From assembly GCF_008831285.2 (NCBI RefSeq), contig NC_045151.1, forward strand, positions 5,345,682 to 5,409,681: a stretch of DNA of 64,000 bases. The letters are read 5' to 3'. The stretch's first letter is position 1, and each line of letters starts with the position of its first letter. This stretch comes from Nymphaea colorata (Eukaryota; Streptophyta; Magnoliopsida; Nymphaeales; Nymphaeaceae). A program made the translations under genes and the position numbers. The notes under the pieces are model-generated. The model worked only from the letters and a program-made list of their open reading frames with translations. It searched no databases and had not been told where the DNA came from. Positions 12,271-23,260 of this stretch are shown piece by piece.

Positions 12271-12525
12271 ATGAGTAATTCTAGTGATACCATACCCATG
12301 CTAATGAAAATGTTACTCCATGGACTGAAAAATATTATTGATGTTCCTCAAACACCAGTGGTCACTAGCACTGAAACACAACTTGCTATCACTGCTACTA
12401 GTGCTAAAACAATGCCAATAAAAACTCAAGTAGCACTAGTGATTACTACTATTGGCATTAGCGCAGCGCTAGTGTAAATGCAAAGATGATCACTAGCATT
12501 GCAATAGTGATTTGACATTCAGTAG
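12271..12525. repeat. CACTAG/TAGTG-rich patch, possible CACTA subterminal repeats
   Basis: Short CACTAG, GCTAGTG, TAGTGAT and CACTACT motifs recur in both orientations, including a GCGCAGCGC-centred inverted stretch near 12460-12475. Dense short inverted subterminal motifs of this kind occur at the ends of CACTA transposons. No terminal CACTACAAGAA-type sequence or transposase is visible, so this is suggestive only. It abuts the truncated Tekay LTR at 12526. Confidence 0.3.
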
Positions 12526-13915
12526 GTCATCGCCTTAAAAGGGTGTCGATCAGTAGTATCGATCGAAAGCCCTCCAATAGGTCTCTTCCCAACTCTACGA
12601 GGTTGTGACCAATCGTCTAAACTCGAAGCTTCGATCAATCTATCATAAACACATTTCCCACTTGCTTTACTTAGTTGAGGCGTCTACCCCGCAATTAAGA
12701 TTCTCAACATACAACGTATATGCACATCAATATAAGTATATTTCCCAAGCTTGCTAAACACGATTCTAAAACCTTCCCAACATCGTCAAAATCTCCATCA
12801 TGTTTCTAAATTGCTTCGAAAATCAACTTATCATGCTAAAAAGACAATTATACACGTAGATCTTCATCCTTCTCAAAATAGTCCTAAACTTTCTTTAAAA
12901 TAACAACATCGCTAATATGCATTCCAAATCATCGAATCATGAGTCTAGCATGCTCAATCATTAATTATACATGCCCTAATAGATAATATTAGCTGATTTA
13001 GGTTCGGTTAGGCATCATTCACCCCAATCTTACTATCTAAACTGCTACAATGTTCCCGACCGCCACCTCAAATGTTCGATTGATCCCCAACATACTAAAA
13101 TTAACTGTCGTTGTCACCTCTCAAGCCTTCAACTTGCTGGTATGAGGGGAATGATGTGTCCTCAAGCTGCAAACCGACCAAACAACCACAAAAAGTCAAA
13201 AACAACGAAAAGGGAGTTCAAGAGAGGGGTCTGTCTTTAGAAGGAGCCCACGGTAGTTGTGTGGGAGACAGAAATCAAGTGAGAGAGGGCACGAGAGGAT
13301 GGGAGTGGGAGAGAGACAATGCACGTGACAGAGACAGTAAGAGGGGAAAACAAGGGTTCAGGTGAGGGTGAAAGGTCTGGCGCAAGCGAGAAAAAGAGAG
13401 CATAGGGAGTGTTTGGTTGAGGGAGAGGGCTCGGGCAGAGAGAGCGTGAGAGTGGCAGAGAAGGGGGTTAGCACAGGAGAGAGAGGAGGAAACAAGAGAG
13501 GGGAGTGAGAATGCAGAGAAAGAGAGAGAGGGTGTGTGAGAAGCGTGGGAGGATGAGGATTGCACAGGAGGGAGGCCGTGCAGGAGAGAGGGAGAAGACT
13601 CGGTTAGAGGGAAACAAACAGCCTGAGAGGGAGGAGGAGAAGACAGAAGAGAGAAGAGGGAGGGGAATGACAGGGCTCACCTCGATGCGCCGCTGCCGTT
13701 GTCATCCTTCCTCTGCCGGGCCAAAGTCGCCACTGCCACACCTTGTCCACCTCCTTCTTCTCTACATGGATGATCCCTTCCGACACGAGAGGCAACGAAG
13801 AGGGAGACCGAGAGGAAAGATGAGGGAGAAAATGTGTCAACCTCCCCATCAAGCATGGAGCTCGGGTTTGGGTCTGGACCCACTCCAGCTCGACCTGAAA
13901 ATATAGAGCGTTACA
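12526..13915 (-). repeat. 3' LTR of the Tekay element, truncated
   Basis: Matches 20463-21816. It ends TTACA at 13915 beside the PPT, so in element orientation the LTR starts TGTAACGC. The part equivalent to 18772-20462 is missing, and the homology stops abruptly at GTCATCGCC (12526). The GA-rich stretch 13400-13650 is LTR sequence, not a gene, although it leaves several open frames. Confidence 0.88.
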
Positions 13916-13931
13916 TCCTACCCTCCTACTT
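13916..13931 (-). other. Polypurine tract of the Tekay element
   Basis: The minus strand reads AAGTAGGAGGGTAGGA directly upstream of the 3' LTR start TGTAA. This purine run is the expected primer for plus-strand synthesis. Confidence 0.75.
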
Positions 13932-13939
13932 GAAATTTA

Positions 13940-14381
13940 AATCATACCTCAATACAAGAACAGATGTGAATACTTCTTTCGCATATCCTCCTCGAGTTCT
14001 CATGTTCTCTCCTTCAACCCATTGTGTTGCCATCACTCTTACTAGAGGAATTCACTTGGTATGAAGTACTTGCTCTCTTTGATCCACAATTCTATTAGGT
14101 TTCTCCACCATCATCAAATGAACTTGCACTTGAATGCCTTGAAAGTCAATCACATATGTAGGATCTGGTACATACATTCGAAACATGGAAACAATGAAAA
14201 CGTCATGAACATTATTGAAATGAGGCGGTAGTGCCAATATGTATGCCACCTCTTTGGTCTTCTCTAATGTCTCAAAAGGTCCAATGAACCTCGGGCTCAA
14301 CTTTCCCTTAATACCAAATCGAAAAATGCCTTTAGTAGATGAAATTTTCAAGAACACATGATCACCAACCTCAAAAGCCAA
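13940..14381 (-). pseudogene. Integrase C-terminal domain and chromodomain-like tail (Tekay)
   Basis: The 109-codon minus frame 14381-14052 starts AFEVGDHVFLKIS and continues KGKLSPRFIGPFE, VAYILALPPHFNNVHDVF, VSMFRMYVPDP. This is the Gypsy integrase GPY/F-type module, normally FKVGDHVFLKVSP...RGKLSPRFIGPFE...LALPP.L..VHDVFHVSML. The tail reads QVLHTK, stop, IPLVRVMATQW. It corresponds to the group-specific tail of Del/Tekay elements (RxLRNKEIPLVKVLW), a chromodomain derivative thought to steer integration to chromatin. One stop interrupts the tail. The frame then runs into the PPT. Confidence 0.85.
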
Positions 14382-14399
14382 CTCTCTATGTTGAATGTC

Positions 14400-15360
14400 G
14401 GCATAATTTTTCTATCTACTCTGAGCAGTCAACAACTTTTTCCTTATCAATTGTATTTGGTTAGTGTAATGTTGCAATATCAAAAGGTCATCGATCTTGC
14501 CACCACTCATTTCACTAAAACAAGTTGGCGATCTACATGGCCTTTCATACAATGCCTCAAAAGGTGTCATCCCGATACTGGAGTGGTAACTATTATTGTA
14601 TACGGACTCTACCAGTTTCACATGTTTATCTCATTCTCCTTTCTAGTCCAAAACACAAGCACGTAACATATCCTCTAAGGTTTGAATGATCCTCTCAGAT
14701 TACCCATCAGTTTGGGGGTGGAATGTTGTACTTAGCTTAAGTTTGGTACTCAATAACTTTTGCAATTGCCCTCAAAACCTAAAGGTAAAACATGGATCTC
14801 GATCAACAATAATAGACTTTGGCACTCCTTGCAATCTCACTATCTCGCCAACATATAAATCTGCAAGAGTTTCTAATGATTGACTTATTCTGATTGGCAG
14901 AAAATGAGCGGACTTCGTAAGTCAATCAACAATAACCCATATGACAACATGTTGTCTTCTGGTGTGAGGCAAACCAACCATAAAATCCATCGTAATGTCC
15001 TCCCATTTCCACATTGGAATAACAATCTTTTGCAACAAGCCTCCTGTTCGTTGATGTTCTACCTTGACCCATTGGCAAACCAATCATTTTGCTACATATT
15101 CTGCAATTTCATGTTTCATTCCAGGCCACCAAAAATTTCTTTTCATGTCATGAAACATTTTTATACTGCCAGGGTGTATAGCAAATTTGGATTTTTGAGC
15201 TTCATCAAGCAACTAACACTTCACCTCTTCATCTCTAGGGACCCACAATCTTTGTCGAAACCACAATGAACCATCTTCATCTTGATACCAAGATGAATAT
15301 GCCTTCTTACTTTCTTTCGTATTGTTAGGAAAATCAAGATCTTCGTTTTGCTTCAATATG
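14400..15360 (-). pseudogene. Integrase zinc-binding and catalytic core (Tekay)
   Basis: In broken minus-strand frames, motifs follow in order from 15360 down: HPGSIKMFHDMKRNFWWPGMK (the zinc-binding region), [10 protein letters not shown] (first Asp), IIVDRDPCFT (second Asp region), TTFHPQTDG followed by a stop and SERIIQTLEDMLRAC (Glu region). 14621-14412 then reads YNNSYHSSIGMTPFEALYERPCRSP, a chromoviral signature stated here in parts. At least four stops interrupt it. The antisense open frames (for example 14880-15269 plus) are shadows of this gene. Confidence 0.85.
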
Positions 15361-15428
15361 AGCTCTTCCATTAGAGGGTGTCATATCAAGATAGTCATTA
15401 TTGCTTTGTTATCATCATAGTAAGGCTG

Positions 15429-15830
15429 TCATGCCATCATATTTTGCAACAATGTCCAAGAACGAGTCAACATACTGCACATTGTTGCCTTAGCATGTCT
15501 GCTCAAAGCATCAGCCACCACATTCGCCTTTTTGAGATGATAAAATATTTTGAAATCATAATTCTTTAAGTATTCAACCCATCTTCTTTGTCTCAGATTG
15601 AGATCCTTTTGAGAGAATATGAACTTTAATGACTTGTGGCCTGTGAACACCTCAAATATTGCCCCATGTGTCTCCATATCTTCAATGCGAACATGACCGC
15701 TCCCAATTCCAAATCATGAGTAGGATAGTGTTTCTCATGGGCCTTCAATTGTCTTGATGCACACGACCATGTTGAATCAATACACAACCATAACCAATTC
15801 CTGATGCATCAGTATACACCACAAATCTAT
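15429..15830 (-). pseudogene. RNase H domain (Tekay)
   Basis: The minus strand reads [19 protein letters not shown] at the end of the RT frame (first catalytic Asp in YTDAS). Then, in a second frame (15677-15429), [20 protein letters not shown] followed by KANVVADALSRH. These match the Gypsy RNase H order YTDAS...DHKSLKYIF.QKDLNLRQRRW...ANVVADALSR. A frameshift near 15745 separates the two parts, and the expected TDHKSL now reads TGHKSL, losing an acidic residue. Confidence 0.87.
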
Positions 15831-16983
15831 AACGACTTGATGGAAGCATCAAAATAGGGGCAGTGGTAAGCTTGTCCTTCAAGGTTTGGAAGCTCTTCTC
15901 ACACTCTTCATTCCAAACAAACTTTACTTCTTTTCTCAATAGCTTAGTCATGGGCGTAGCCATTTTCAAAAATTCCTGTATAAACCAATGGTAATACCAT
16001 GCCAATCCCAAAAAGCTTATAATCACAGTCACATTGCATGGCGTCTTCCAATCCTGCACAGCCGACACCTTAGCTGGATCTACAAAAACTTCATCCTTTG
16101 ATATCACATGACCAAGGAAGTTTACCTTCTCTAGCCAAAATTCAAATTTTGAGTATTTGGCACATAACTTATGCTTGTGCAAAATACCCAACACATTTCT
16201 TAAGTGATCTCTATGCTCTGCCTCACTATCTGAGTACACCAGAATATCATCTACAAAAACAATAACAAACTGATCTAAGTAGTATTGAAAAACCCGATTC
16301 ATGAGGTCAATAAACGTCGTGAGAGCATTGGTCAACCCAAAAGGCATGACCCTGAATTCATAGTGCTTATATTTGGTTCAAAAAGTAATCTTAGCAACAT
16401 CTTCCTTCCGTATCAAGAGTTGATACTCTATCTTCATATCGATCTTGGAGAATATCTTCGCATTTTTGAGTTGATCAAACAAGTCTTCAATTCTAGGAAA
16501 CAAATACTTATTCTTGATGGTGACTTGATTCAACGTGTGGTAATATATGCACAAGCGCATCGTTCCATCATTCTTTTTAACAAACAATACGGGTGCTCCC
16601 CAAGGTGAGACACTAGGTCGAATGAAGCCCTTATCTAAGAGCTCCTGCAATTGTTTCTTCAATTCTTCTAACTCTATGGGTGTCATATGGTATGGTGCCT
16701 TAGAAATAGGCATTGTCCCTCGTAACAACTCTATCTTGAACTCAACTTCATGTGTTGGAGGCAAACTTGACAGTTCCTTAGGGAACACATCAAGGTACTC
16801 ACTCACAATAGCAACAACCTCTAACTTCACTGGCTCGGTCTCACTAGCCAACACATTGACCAAGAATGCAACACTCCCATTTTCTAGCAGTCGTTTAGCA
16901 TTTAATGCAAACACCATTATCTTTTCAGTTCGACTAGCTTTACGAGCTTGGAATTCAACAGGTTGCATCTTATGAGTCAACAA
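15831..16983 (-). pseudogene. Reverse transcriptase (Tekay)
   Basis: Two minus-strand frames, 16983-16378 and 16347-15745, cover a typical Gypsy RT. Ordered motifs are [55 protein letters not shown], then VMPFGLTNA, the catalytic FVDDILVYS (about 16257-16231, with both Asp preserved) and LGHVIS, near-identical to the family. A single break at about 16348-16378 (a stop at [12 protein letters not shown]) separates them. The conserved LRxCIDYRxLN reads LCIYYHTLN and DLRSGYHQ reads DMKIEYQ, so substitutions affect core positions. This is the best preserved part of the element, yet it is not a functional frame. Confidence 0.9.
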
Positions 16984-16999
16984 CTGTATCTGTTTCTTT

Positions 17000-17330
17000 C
17001 TACAATTTATGTTGGCATAATGCGTATATAACTAATCCATGCCCAAAATAACATCAAACCCACTAAGACTTATATTCACCAACTGTGCAAGTAAGTGATG
17101 TTGATGGATCTCCACATCTATATCAGGTAGATACTTGCTACACAAATCTTATGCATGCATAGGGCTAGCCACTTTTAAAACATACGACATCATCCTAGCC
17201 GACACTTCTAGTGATATGACAAATCGACTAGATATAGAAGAATGAGTCGCTCTTGCATCAAACAACACTTTAGCAATGTGAGAACCAACAAGTAAAGTAC
17301 CTTCGATGAGATCGTGTGCTTGAATCTCCT
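17000..17330 (-). pseudogene. Aspartic protease with broken active site (Tekay)
   Basis: In the minus frame 17544-17149 the family sequence VLFDSGATHSFISSRF appears as VLFDARATHSSISSRF. The catalytic D-S/T-G-A is thus D-A-R-A: the Asp remains but the Ser and Gly are lost. A downstream segment (about 17100-17010) reads VNISLSGFDVILGMD, the second conserved protease motif, before a stop. Processing of a Gag-Pol product would fail even if the frame were open. Confidence 0.82.
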
Positions 17331-18533
17331 CCATGGTAGTTGCATAGATACGTCCAGTTGTCTTTTCAGCACTAGAAGGACTAGCCTCGAGCTTTTTCAA
17401 CTCATTTCCTCGCATCGAGGGGCAATCTTTGATGAAGTGTCTCATCCTTCCATAGTGTAAACAAGCTCCGGTCTGTTGATAACACAACTTTCTGGGGTGC
17501 ACACGTGAATAAGTGGGGCACCTTGGTGAAGTCGGAGTAGTCACTGACCCTGTGTGGCATCATTGTGGTTTGGCATGTTCCGCCTGAAAGTTTGATCATC
17601 ACGCCTCTCATAAGGCTTTGCCCTACCTGCAAAGTGGTGGTGCTTGACATACGTTTGCCCACAGTGTGAGTGCTGGCCTGCCTTCTTGTGATGGTCTTTC
17701 TGAGTTCTAGCCCAATCTTCTTTCATGTGTCTAGCCATGGTGACCGCCTCATCCAAATCACAAGGTCTGCTGGACATAACTTTGCTTTGTAGTCCATCAC
17801 GAAGTCCATGTACAAACTTGTCTGCTCTAGCCTCATCTGTGGTGTAGAGGTACGGGCAATATACCTCCAGGTGCCGATACTTAGTAACATATTTTTCCAA
17901 GCTCAAATGATTTTGCTGCAATTCAAGAAACTTTTGCATCTTCATGTTTCTGGCATACACTGGAAAGTAAGTGCTGAAGAAGGAATCTCTAAATTGCTTC
18001 CATAAGATCGACTGTTGGCCTGTAAACTGGATCTCATTGGTCGATTGCCACCATCTTTTGGCATAACCTTTCAACAAATAAGAGTCATAATTAACTTTGT
18101 CTCATTCTAGCATCTTCAAAAGCTCGAAGATGCGTTCAACCTCTTCAATCCACTCCTCTGCCTTGTCTGGACTGCCATCTCCAGTAAAAATAGGCAGCTG
18201 CATAGACATAAACTGCTTGAATGACACTGAAGTTGCCTTCTCCTTAGGTGGTGCAGTGGTGTCTTTTATAGGAGATGCATGACTCCTCTGATTACTGACC
18301 ATCAACTATACTAGCAAGGTCAGTGTCTGCAAAGTTGTCAGCAGTATGGTCTGCTGATCCATAGGTAGAGTCTGCCTTGGTGGGGTTTGGGCACCCACAC
18401 TAGCCTAGACGTACTGTTGCCCTGCTATACTATCATCCAATGGGATATACGTATTTAAATGGACTGAATTTGGCTCTCTTTGTGCCTCTGCAGCTGGCCC
18501 AGCTCGCTTCTTACCCCTACGTTGGTACTTCAT
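17330..18533 (-). pseudogene. gag capsid and zinc knuckle (Tekay)
   Basis: A candidate ATG lies near 18531 (MKYQRRGKKRAG), followed by stops near 18405 and 18306. Then come LPIFTGDGSPDKAEEWIEEV (18305-18102 frame) and YAKRWWQS, FFSTYFPVYARNMKMQKFLE, EARADKFVHGLRDGL (18077-17541). This is the Retrotrans_gag capsid pattern of chromoviruses. The zinc knuckle near 17470-17410 reads CLHYGRMRHFIKDC, where the second Cys of CX2CX4HX4C is a Tyr, so metal binding is lost. At least four lesions interrupt gag. Confidence 0.87.
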
Positions 18534-18754
18534 CTGTATAAACAAGAACCCTCATTCGTATAACCAGGTCTGAGACAACTTTTACAGGTCCTTGCAAAGA
18601 TGTATCACAATCATCAAGACATCAACACATCACATATATATATATATCATAGTAAAAACAAAACTTCAATAAAAGCTAACTCAAATAGCGCGTACCTGGG
18701 CAACACAGCTTCACAGATAGGTTTTAATTCACATCCATAGTGGGGTTTTGCCAT
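18534..18754 (-). other. 5' leader of the Tekay element
   Basis: Untranslated stretch between PBS and gag on the minus strand. It contains a short (AT)n at about 18630-18648. Confidence 0.6.
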
Positions 18755-18767
18755 GCCTCTGATACCA
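18755..18767 (-). other. Primer binding site, initiator tRNA-Met type
   Basis: The minus strand reads TGGTATCAGAGGC, the standard plant LTR-retrotransposon site (TGGTATCAGAGC) with one change. It sits four bases inside the 5' LTR end. Confidence 0.88.
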
Positions 18768-18771
18768 AAGC

Positions 18772-21700
18772 TATCACACCCCAAACCTTTGGCCATCAAA
18801 TAATTTTTTTTTTGTTAAAACATAAATGTTGAGGTGCGATGACACAACAATTCAAAAGAAAATGAGCCATACAATTCAAAACAATGGGACAAACTTTCCA
18901 TTATATAATCAATTTCGTTTATACAAAATTACTTTACATTTCTCAAAAACACATATGACAAAAATGCCTCAAAATCACAACATTGATGTTTAACAAAACA
19001 CAAGACATCAATATGACCAAAACAAGATAGATCGGCACTACAAAAGACTCAAAACCTCCTCAATAGGATGTGAGCTCAACCATCTGATCAACCTGCTACC
19101 CCGGGTCCGCCAAAACCTGAAGAATAAAACAGAAGGCTTAGCCTTCGCAGTATGACAACAAGTCAGATAAATTCCTAACCCTCTAAGGTAAGGGCTCTCA
19201 TATGAGATATAAGAAATATGAAAGCAAATCACTATCATGTCATGATAGCGCATATTTTTCCATGACTTGACATGAAAGCATCTCACATATATCATGACAT
19301 GTAAAAGCCACTTCATGGCCATGATAACATATTCACAAATCACATGCAACTCATGCATAAACATATCATTTTCATTCACTTCATTCACATTCTTTACATT
19401 TACATTAACTTTAGTGAATTGACAGTTCCTATGGGTGCAAACAGAGGCACGTGTACACCGCGGACGGCCTACAACTGAGAGACAATCCCCGTGGTGGCTG
19501 AAAATAATATGGATACATTCACACTGCAGCAGAAGAGAACTCATCCTCCTCCTTCCCTAAGACACCTAGTTTGGGAAGGCGGGAGCCCAACGCTCCAAGC
19601 ACATCATACAACAATACCCTGGGGCCTTGCACCGCCTGTGCTTTGAAGTGGTGAGACCAGTGGCGAACGCAGGAAAGCTTCCAAACACATTGCCACAACT
19701 CACTGCTCTCTCATCTCTTATTCTTTCTTGTGTATCATTATGGGAACACATTCACAAAAATGACCGGCTAGCTCATGAGGTTGGTTCACTCCATGAGTGC
19801 ACCCATACCTCCAAATGTCTCCACACGGGGCTACACAAATCATTCACATTCTTAGCTAGCCATCATAATAATACGGGTACAACTACCTTTCAATTTCGTT
19901 ATTGTCCATGGCAATGCATATGCAACATACTACAACATTCACATTAATCAAATCAATCAATCACATCTTTCAAAACTTAGACAAACCACAGAGAGTAGTC
20001 TCGATCTGTGATTGGCTCGTAGCAGTCCTATGTATTTATCATTCTAAGATGCTTTCTAATGCACAATTGGGGTCGATGAGACACTCGACTCGATACCCAA
20101 CCTCATCTGTCCTATGCAGTTATCAATTCTAGTATGCAATGCAATTGTGTAGTAATTTTCAAAACAAAACTTATCACATAAGCATTCAATTCTCATGTTC
20201 TGTCAATCACATCACAATCACATGATCCAAAGATCCTGAAAACACACATTCAAAAGTTGGCCCCAGTAGGGATTTGCTTGGAATGTCGCCATACCTGTCG
20301 CACATTACCAAAAAATATCCAAAATGCCTCAAGCTTCAAATATGGTCGTTCAAGGTCTACTGGACGTGTCCGGTGTACCTACAAACATAAGAAAATGATA
20401 AATTTTCTACTTGCTTTGCTTTACAATCTATACAAGCTTGAAATATAATAATTGAGGCATAAGTCATCGCCTCGAAAGGGTGTTGATGAGTAGTATCGAC
20501 CTAAAGTCCTCCAATAGGTCTCTTCCCAACTCTATGTGGTTGTGACCAATCGTCTAAACTCGAAGCTTCGATCAATCTATCACTAACACATTTCTCACTT
20601 GCTTTCCTTAGTTAAGGCGTCTACCCCGCAATTAAGATTCTCAACATACAATGCATATGTACATCAATAGAAGTATATTTTTCAAGCTTGCTAAAAACGG
20701 TTCTAAACCTTCCCAACATCATTGTTTTCAAATCACTTTGAAAATCAACTTATCATGTTTAAAAGACAATTAGATACGTAGATCCTCGTCCTTCTCAAAA
20801 TAGTCCTAAACTTTCTCCAAAATAGCAATATCGCTAATATGCATTTCAAATCATCAAATCATGAGTCTAGCATGCTCAATCATTAATTATACATGCCCTA
20901 ATGGATAATGTTAGCCAATTCAGGTTCAGTTAGGCGTCGCTCAACCCAATCTTAGTTTCCAAACTGCTGCAATGTTCATTTGATGCCCAACAGGCTAAAA
21001 TTAAATGTGTCATCACCTCTCAAGCCTTCGACTCGCTGGTATGAGGGGAATGTTACGTCCCCAAGCTGCAAACCGATCAAATAGCCACAAAAAGTCAAAA
21101 ACAACGAAAAGGGAGTTCAAGAGAGGGGTCTGTCTTTAGAAGGAGCCCACGGTAGTTGTGTGGGAGGCTGAAAATGAGTGAGAGAGGGCACAGGAGGATG
21201 GGAGTGGGAGAGAGACAACACATGTGAAGGAGACAGTGAGAGAGGCGGAAACAAGGGTTCGGGTGAGGGTGAAAGGTCTGGCACAAGTGAGAAAGAGAGA
21301 GCATAGGGAGTGGTCAATTGAGGGAGAGGGCTCGAGCAGATAGAGCGTGAAACTGGCGGAGAAGGGGGATAGCATGGTAGAGGGAGGAGGAAACAAGAGA
21401 CGGGGAGTGAGAATGTAGAGAAAGAGAGAGGCGGGCAGAGAGAGAGAGGGCGTGTGAGAAGCGTGGAAGGATGATGATTGCGCAGGAGGGAGGCCGTGCG
21501 GGAGAGAGGGAGAAGACTCGGGTTAGAGAGAAACGACAGAAACAGCGTGAGAGGGAGGAGGAGGAGAAAGAAGAGAGAAGAGGGAGGGGAACGACGGGGC
21601 TCACCTCAATGTGCCACTGCCGCCGTTATCCTTCCTCTGTCAGGCTAACGTCTCCACTGCCACACCTTGTCCACCTCCTTCTTCTTTGCATGGATGATCC

Positions 21701-21816
21701 CTTCTGACACGAGAGGAAAGACAAGGGAGAAAAGGCGTCAGGCTCCCCATCAAGCATGGAGCTTGGGTCCAGGTCTGGACCCGCTCCAGCCCGTCCTGAA
21801 AACATAAAGCATTACA
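18772..21816 (-). repeat. 5' LTR of the Tekay element, 3045 bp
   Basis: In element orientation it starts TGTAATGC (at 21816) and ends GGTGTGATA (at 18772), where a canonical end would be TGTGACA. Open frames inside it (for example 168 codons at 19544-19038 minus, and GA-rich frames at 21136-21707) show no homology signal and lie in LTR sequence. I treat them as chance. Confidence 0.82.
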
Positions 21817-23048
21817 GAAATTGTGTCATATTCCTCCAAGACAGCATGCATTTTCTTTAAATAATCTAAGAGAATCTCAACCATACTAGCACCATCAAAA
21901 GTAGAATCTGGAATCTTTCAACTATTCTATATAAAGTTTGTAGACATCTTATATATTACAATAATGGTACCACAAATAGTTAGTATAAAGGCAATCATTT
22001 TGATAGAAAACATGAGAAAGTCCAATTCATAGTGTCCAAGCTAGAGTACCTTAGTTATAAACAAAACAAAGTCTGTCATACTAGCTCTACACATGTGTCA
22101 TCTTCAAACCTATTGCCTAAAGGACTCAAGCTTTGTGAACTTAAATCAAACCATTACATAAAATGAAATAGTTTATATGAAAGGCTATATGATTTCTCTA
22201 ACAAGATAATTTTTAGATAAAATAATAAATGACATGGGCTTTTGAGGATGAACCTTCAAACATGAACCACAAAATGTGCCTTCTCATCAACATTTGTTCA
22301 TAATAAATCAAGAACAAGTTTGTCAAAACTTAACCAATTCATTAAGCATTCTATTGGTAGAAGCAAAAACACATTTCTGAGGCCAAAATTCCAACCAATT
22401 AGGCAAGAAAACAGAACGAAATCATTGCACTACTAAATTGCTTTTACATGTGAGCATGGGACATATTATCTTGATTAACCATAGTGTGAATTCCCTTTGA
22501 CATCATCAACTAGACATGCTAAGCAAATGGTTAGAGGCTGGATGGTGCACATACATGAAAGTGATGATTTAGCCTTCATCGAGTGTACCTTAAATTTAGA
22601 TGGAACATAGAAATAGATAAATGTTTAATGTAAGTGCTGTTTGTCACCTGTTATTTTCTTCAAAATCCAAACTTCTTCTCTATCATAGCAAATTTCAAAG
22701 CCACTTTCTTCAGCAAAAGAAAAATAGAGTTCTCATTTTGACAAACACAATGAGATGAACTTGGGCTGAAGCAGTTAATGAAGAAAAACAATTAAAAACT
22801 AATTAAAATATTGATTTATACTTGTTGAACAGCTTCCTCTATCCTAAAAAGATAGATACAATCATAAGGCTAGCTTAGAATAAGTGCATATTACCTGTAA
22901 TTCAATGCAGCTACCATAAAACTAAAGACACAATGACAAGATAATGTACCAACAACTCATACCTAAAAAAAAAATATTAGATATCAACCAGTACTTATCT
23001 ACAACAATGTTATGAACAAAGAGTTCCATTTTTTACAATGACACACAT
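21817..23048. other. AT-rich non-coding DNA
   Basis: No recognisable coding, RNA or element boundary. Confidence 0.4.
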
Positions 23049-23260
23049 ATGTCCATATGTACATCAATGAAAGGATGAGGGATATGTGCATATCTATTCC
23101 AAGAAAACATGTCCATAAGTAGTTTCAACAAAATGGTAAGGCATATGCATGTCTGTTTTGAAAAATATGTCCCTATGTACAACAACAATGTGGTATGGGA
23201 CGTGTACATGTTTCTTTCAAAAATAAGTTCATAAGTTTCAAAATGAATATCTCAAGGAAC
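23049..23260. repeat. Minisatellite, about 58-60-bp period, 3.5 copies
   Basis: Units begin ATGTCCATATGTAC (23049), ATGTCCATAAGTAG (23109), ATGTCCCTATGTAC (23167) and AAGTTCATAAGT (about 23225). Each is followed by an AA(T/A)GG..GG.ATGTGCAT-like middle and a TTTCAAAAA-like end. Copies are well diverged. Confidence 0.7.

Larger units (their letters stand above)
12526..21816 (-). mobile_element. Ty3/Gypsy chromovirus, Del/Tekay type, minus strand, 3' LTR truncated
   Basis: Direct repeats at 12526-13915 and 20463-21816 (for example GCGTCTACCCCGCAATTAAG in both) are LTR sequence. Between them the minus strand encodes gag, zinc knuckle, protease, RT, RNase H, integrase and a C-terminal chromodomain-like region, in that order. 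The PBS is at 18755-18767 and the PPT at 13916-13931. By eye the two LTR copies differ at about 13 of 175 positions in one stretch, so the insertion is old. The LTR near the PBS is complete (3045 bp). The other LTR lost its last 1.7 kb at 12526. The bases following 21816 are GAAAT, but no partner duplication survives. Confidence 0.9.

Noticed and set aside
13275-13906. Several overlapping open frames on both strands in a GA-rich stretch
   Set aside because: The stretch is LTR sequence repeated at 21136-21707. The frames are open because of low-complexity GA/CT composition.
14880-15269. 129-codon plus-strand frame
   Set aside because: Antisense shadow of the Tekay integrase.
16547-16975. 142-codon plus-strand frame
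   Set aside because: Antisense shadow of the Tekay RT N-terminal region.
19038-19544. 168-codon open frame on the minus strand
   Set aside because: Lies wholly in the Tekay 5' LTR and shows no domain signature. Judged a chance frame.
12526-21816. Tekay element with 1.4-kb LTRs
   Set aside because: The PBS at 18755 shows that the LTR on that side is 3.05 kb. The shorter matching length reflects truncation of the other LTR.
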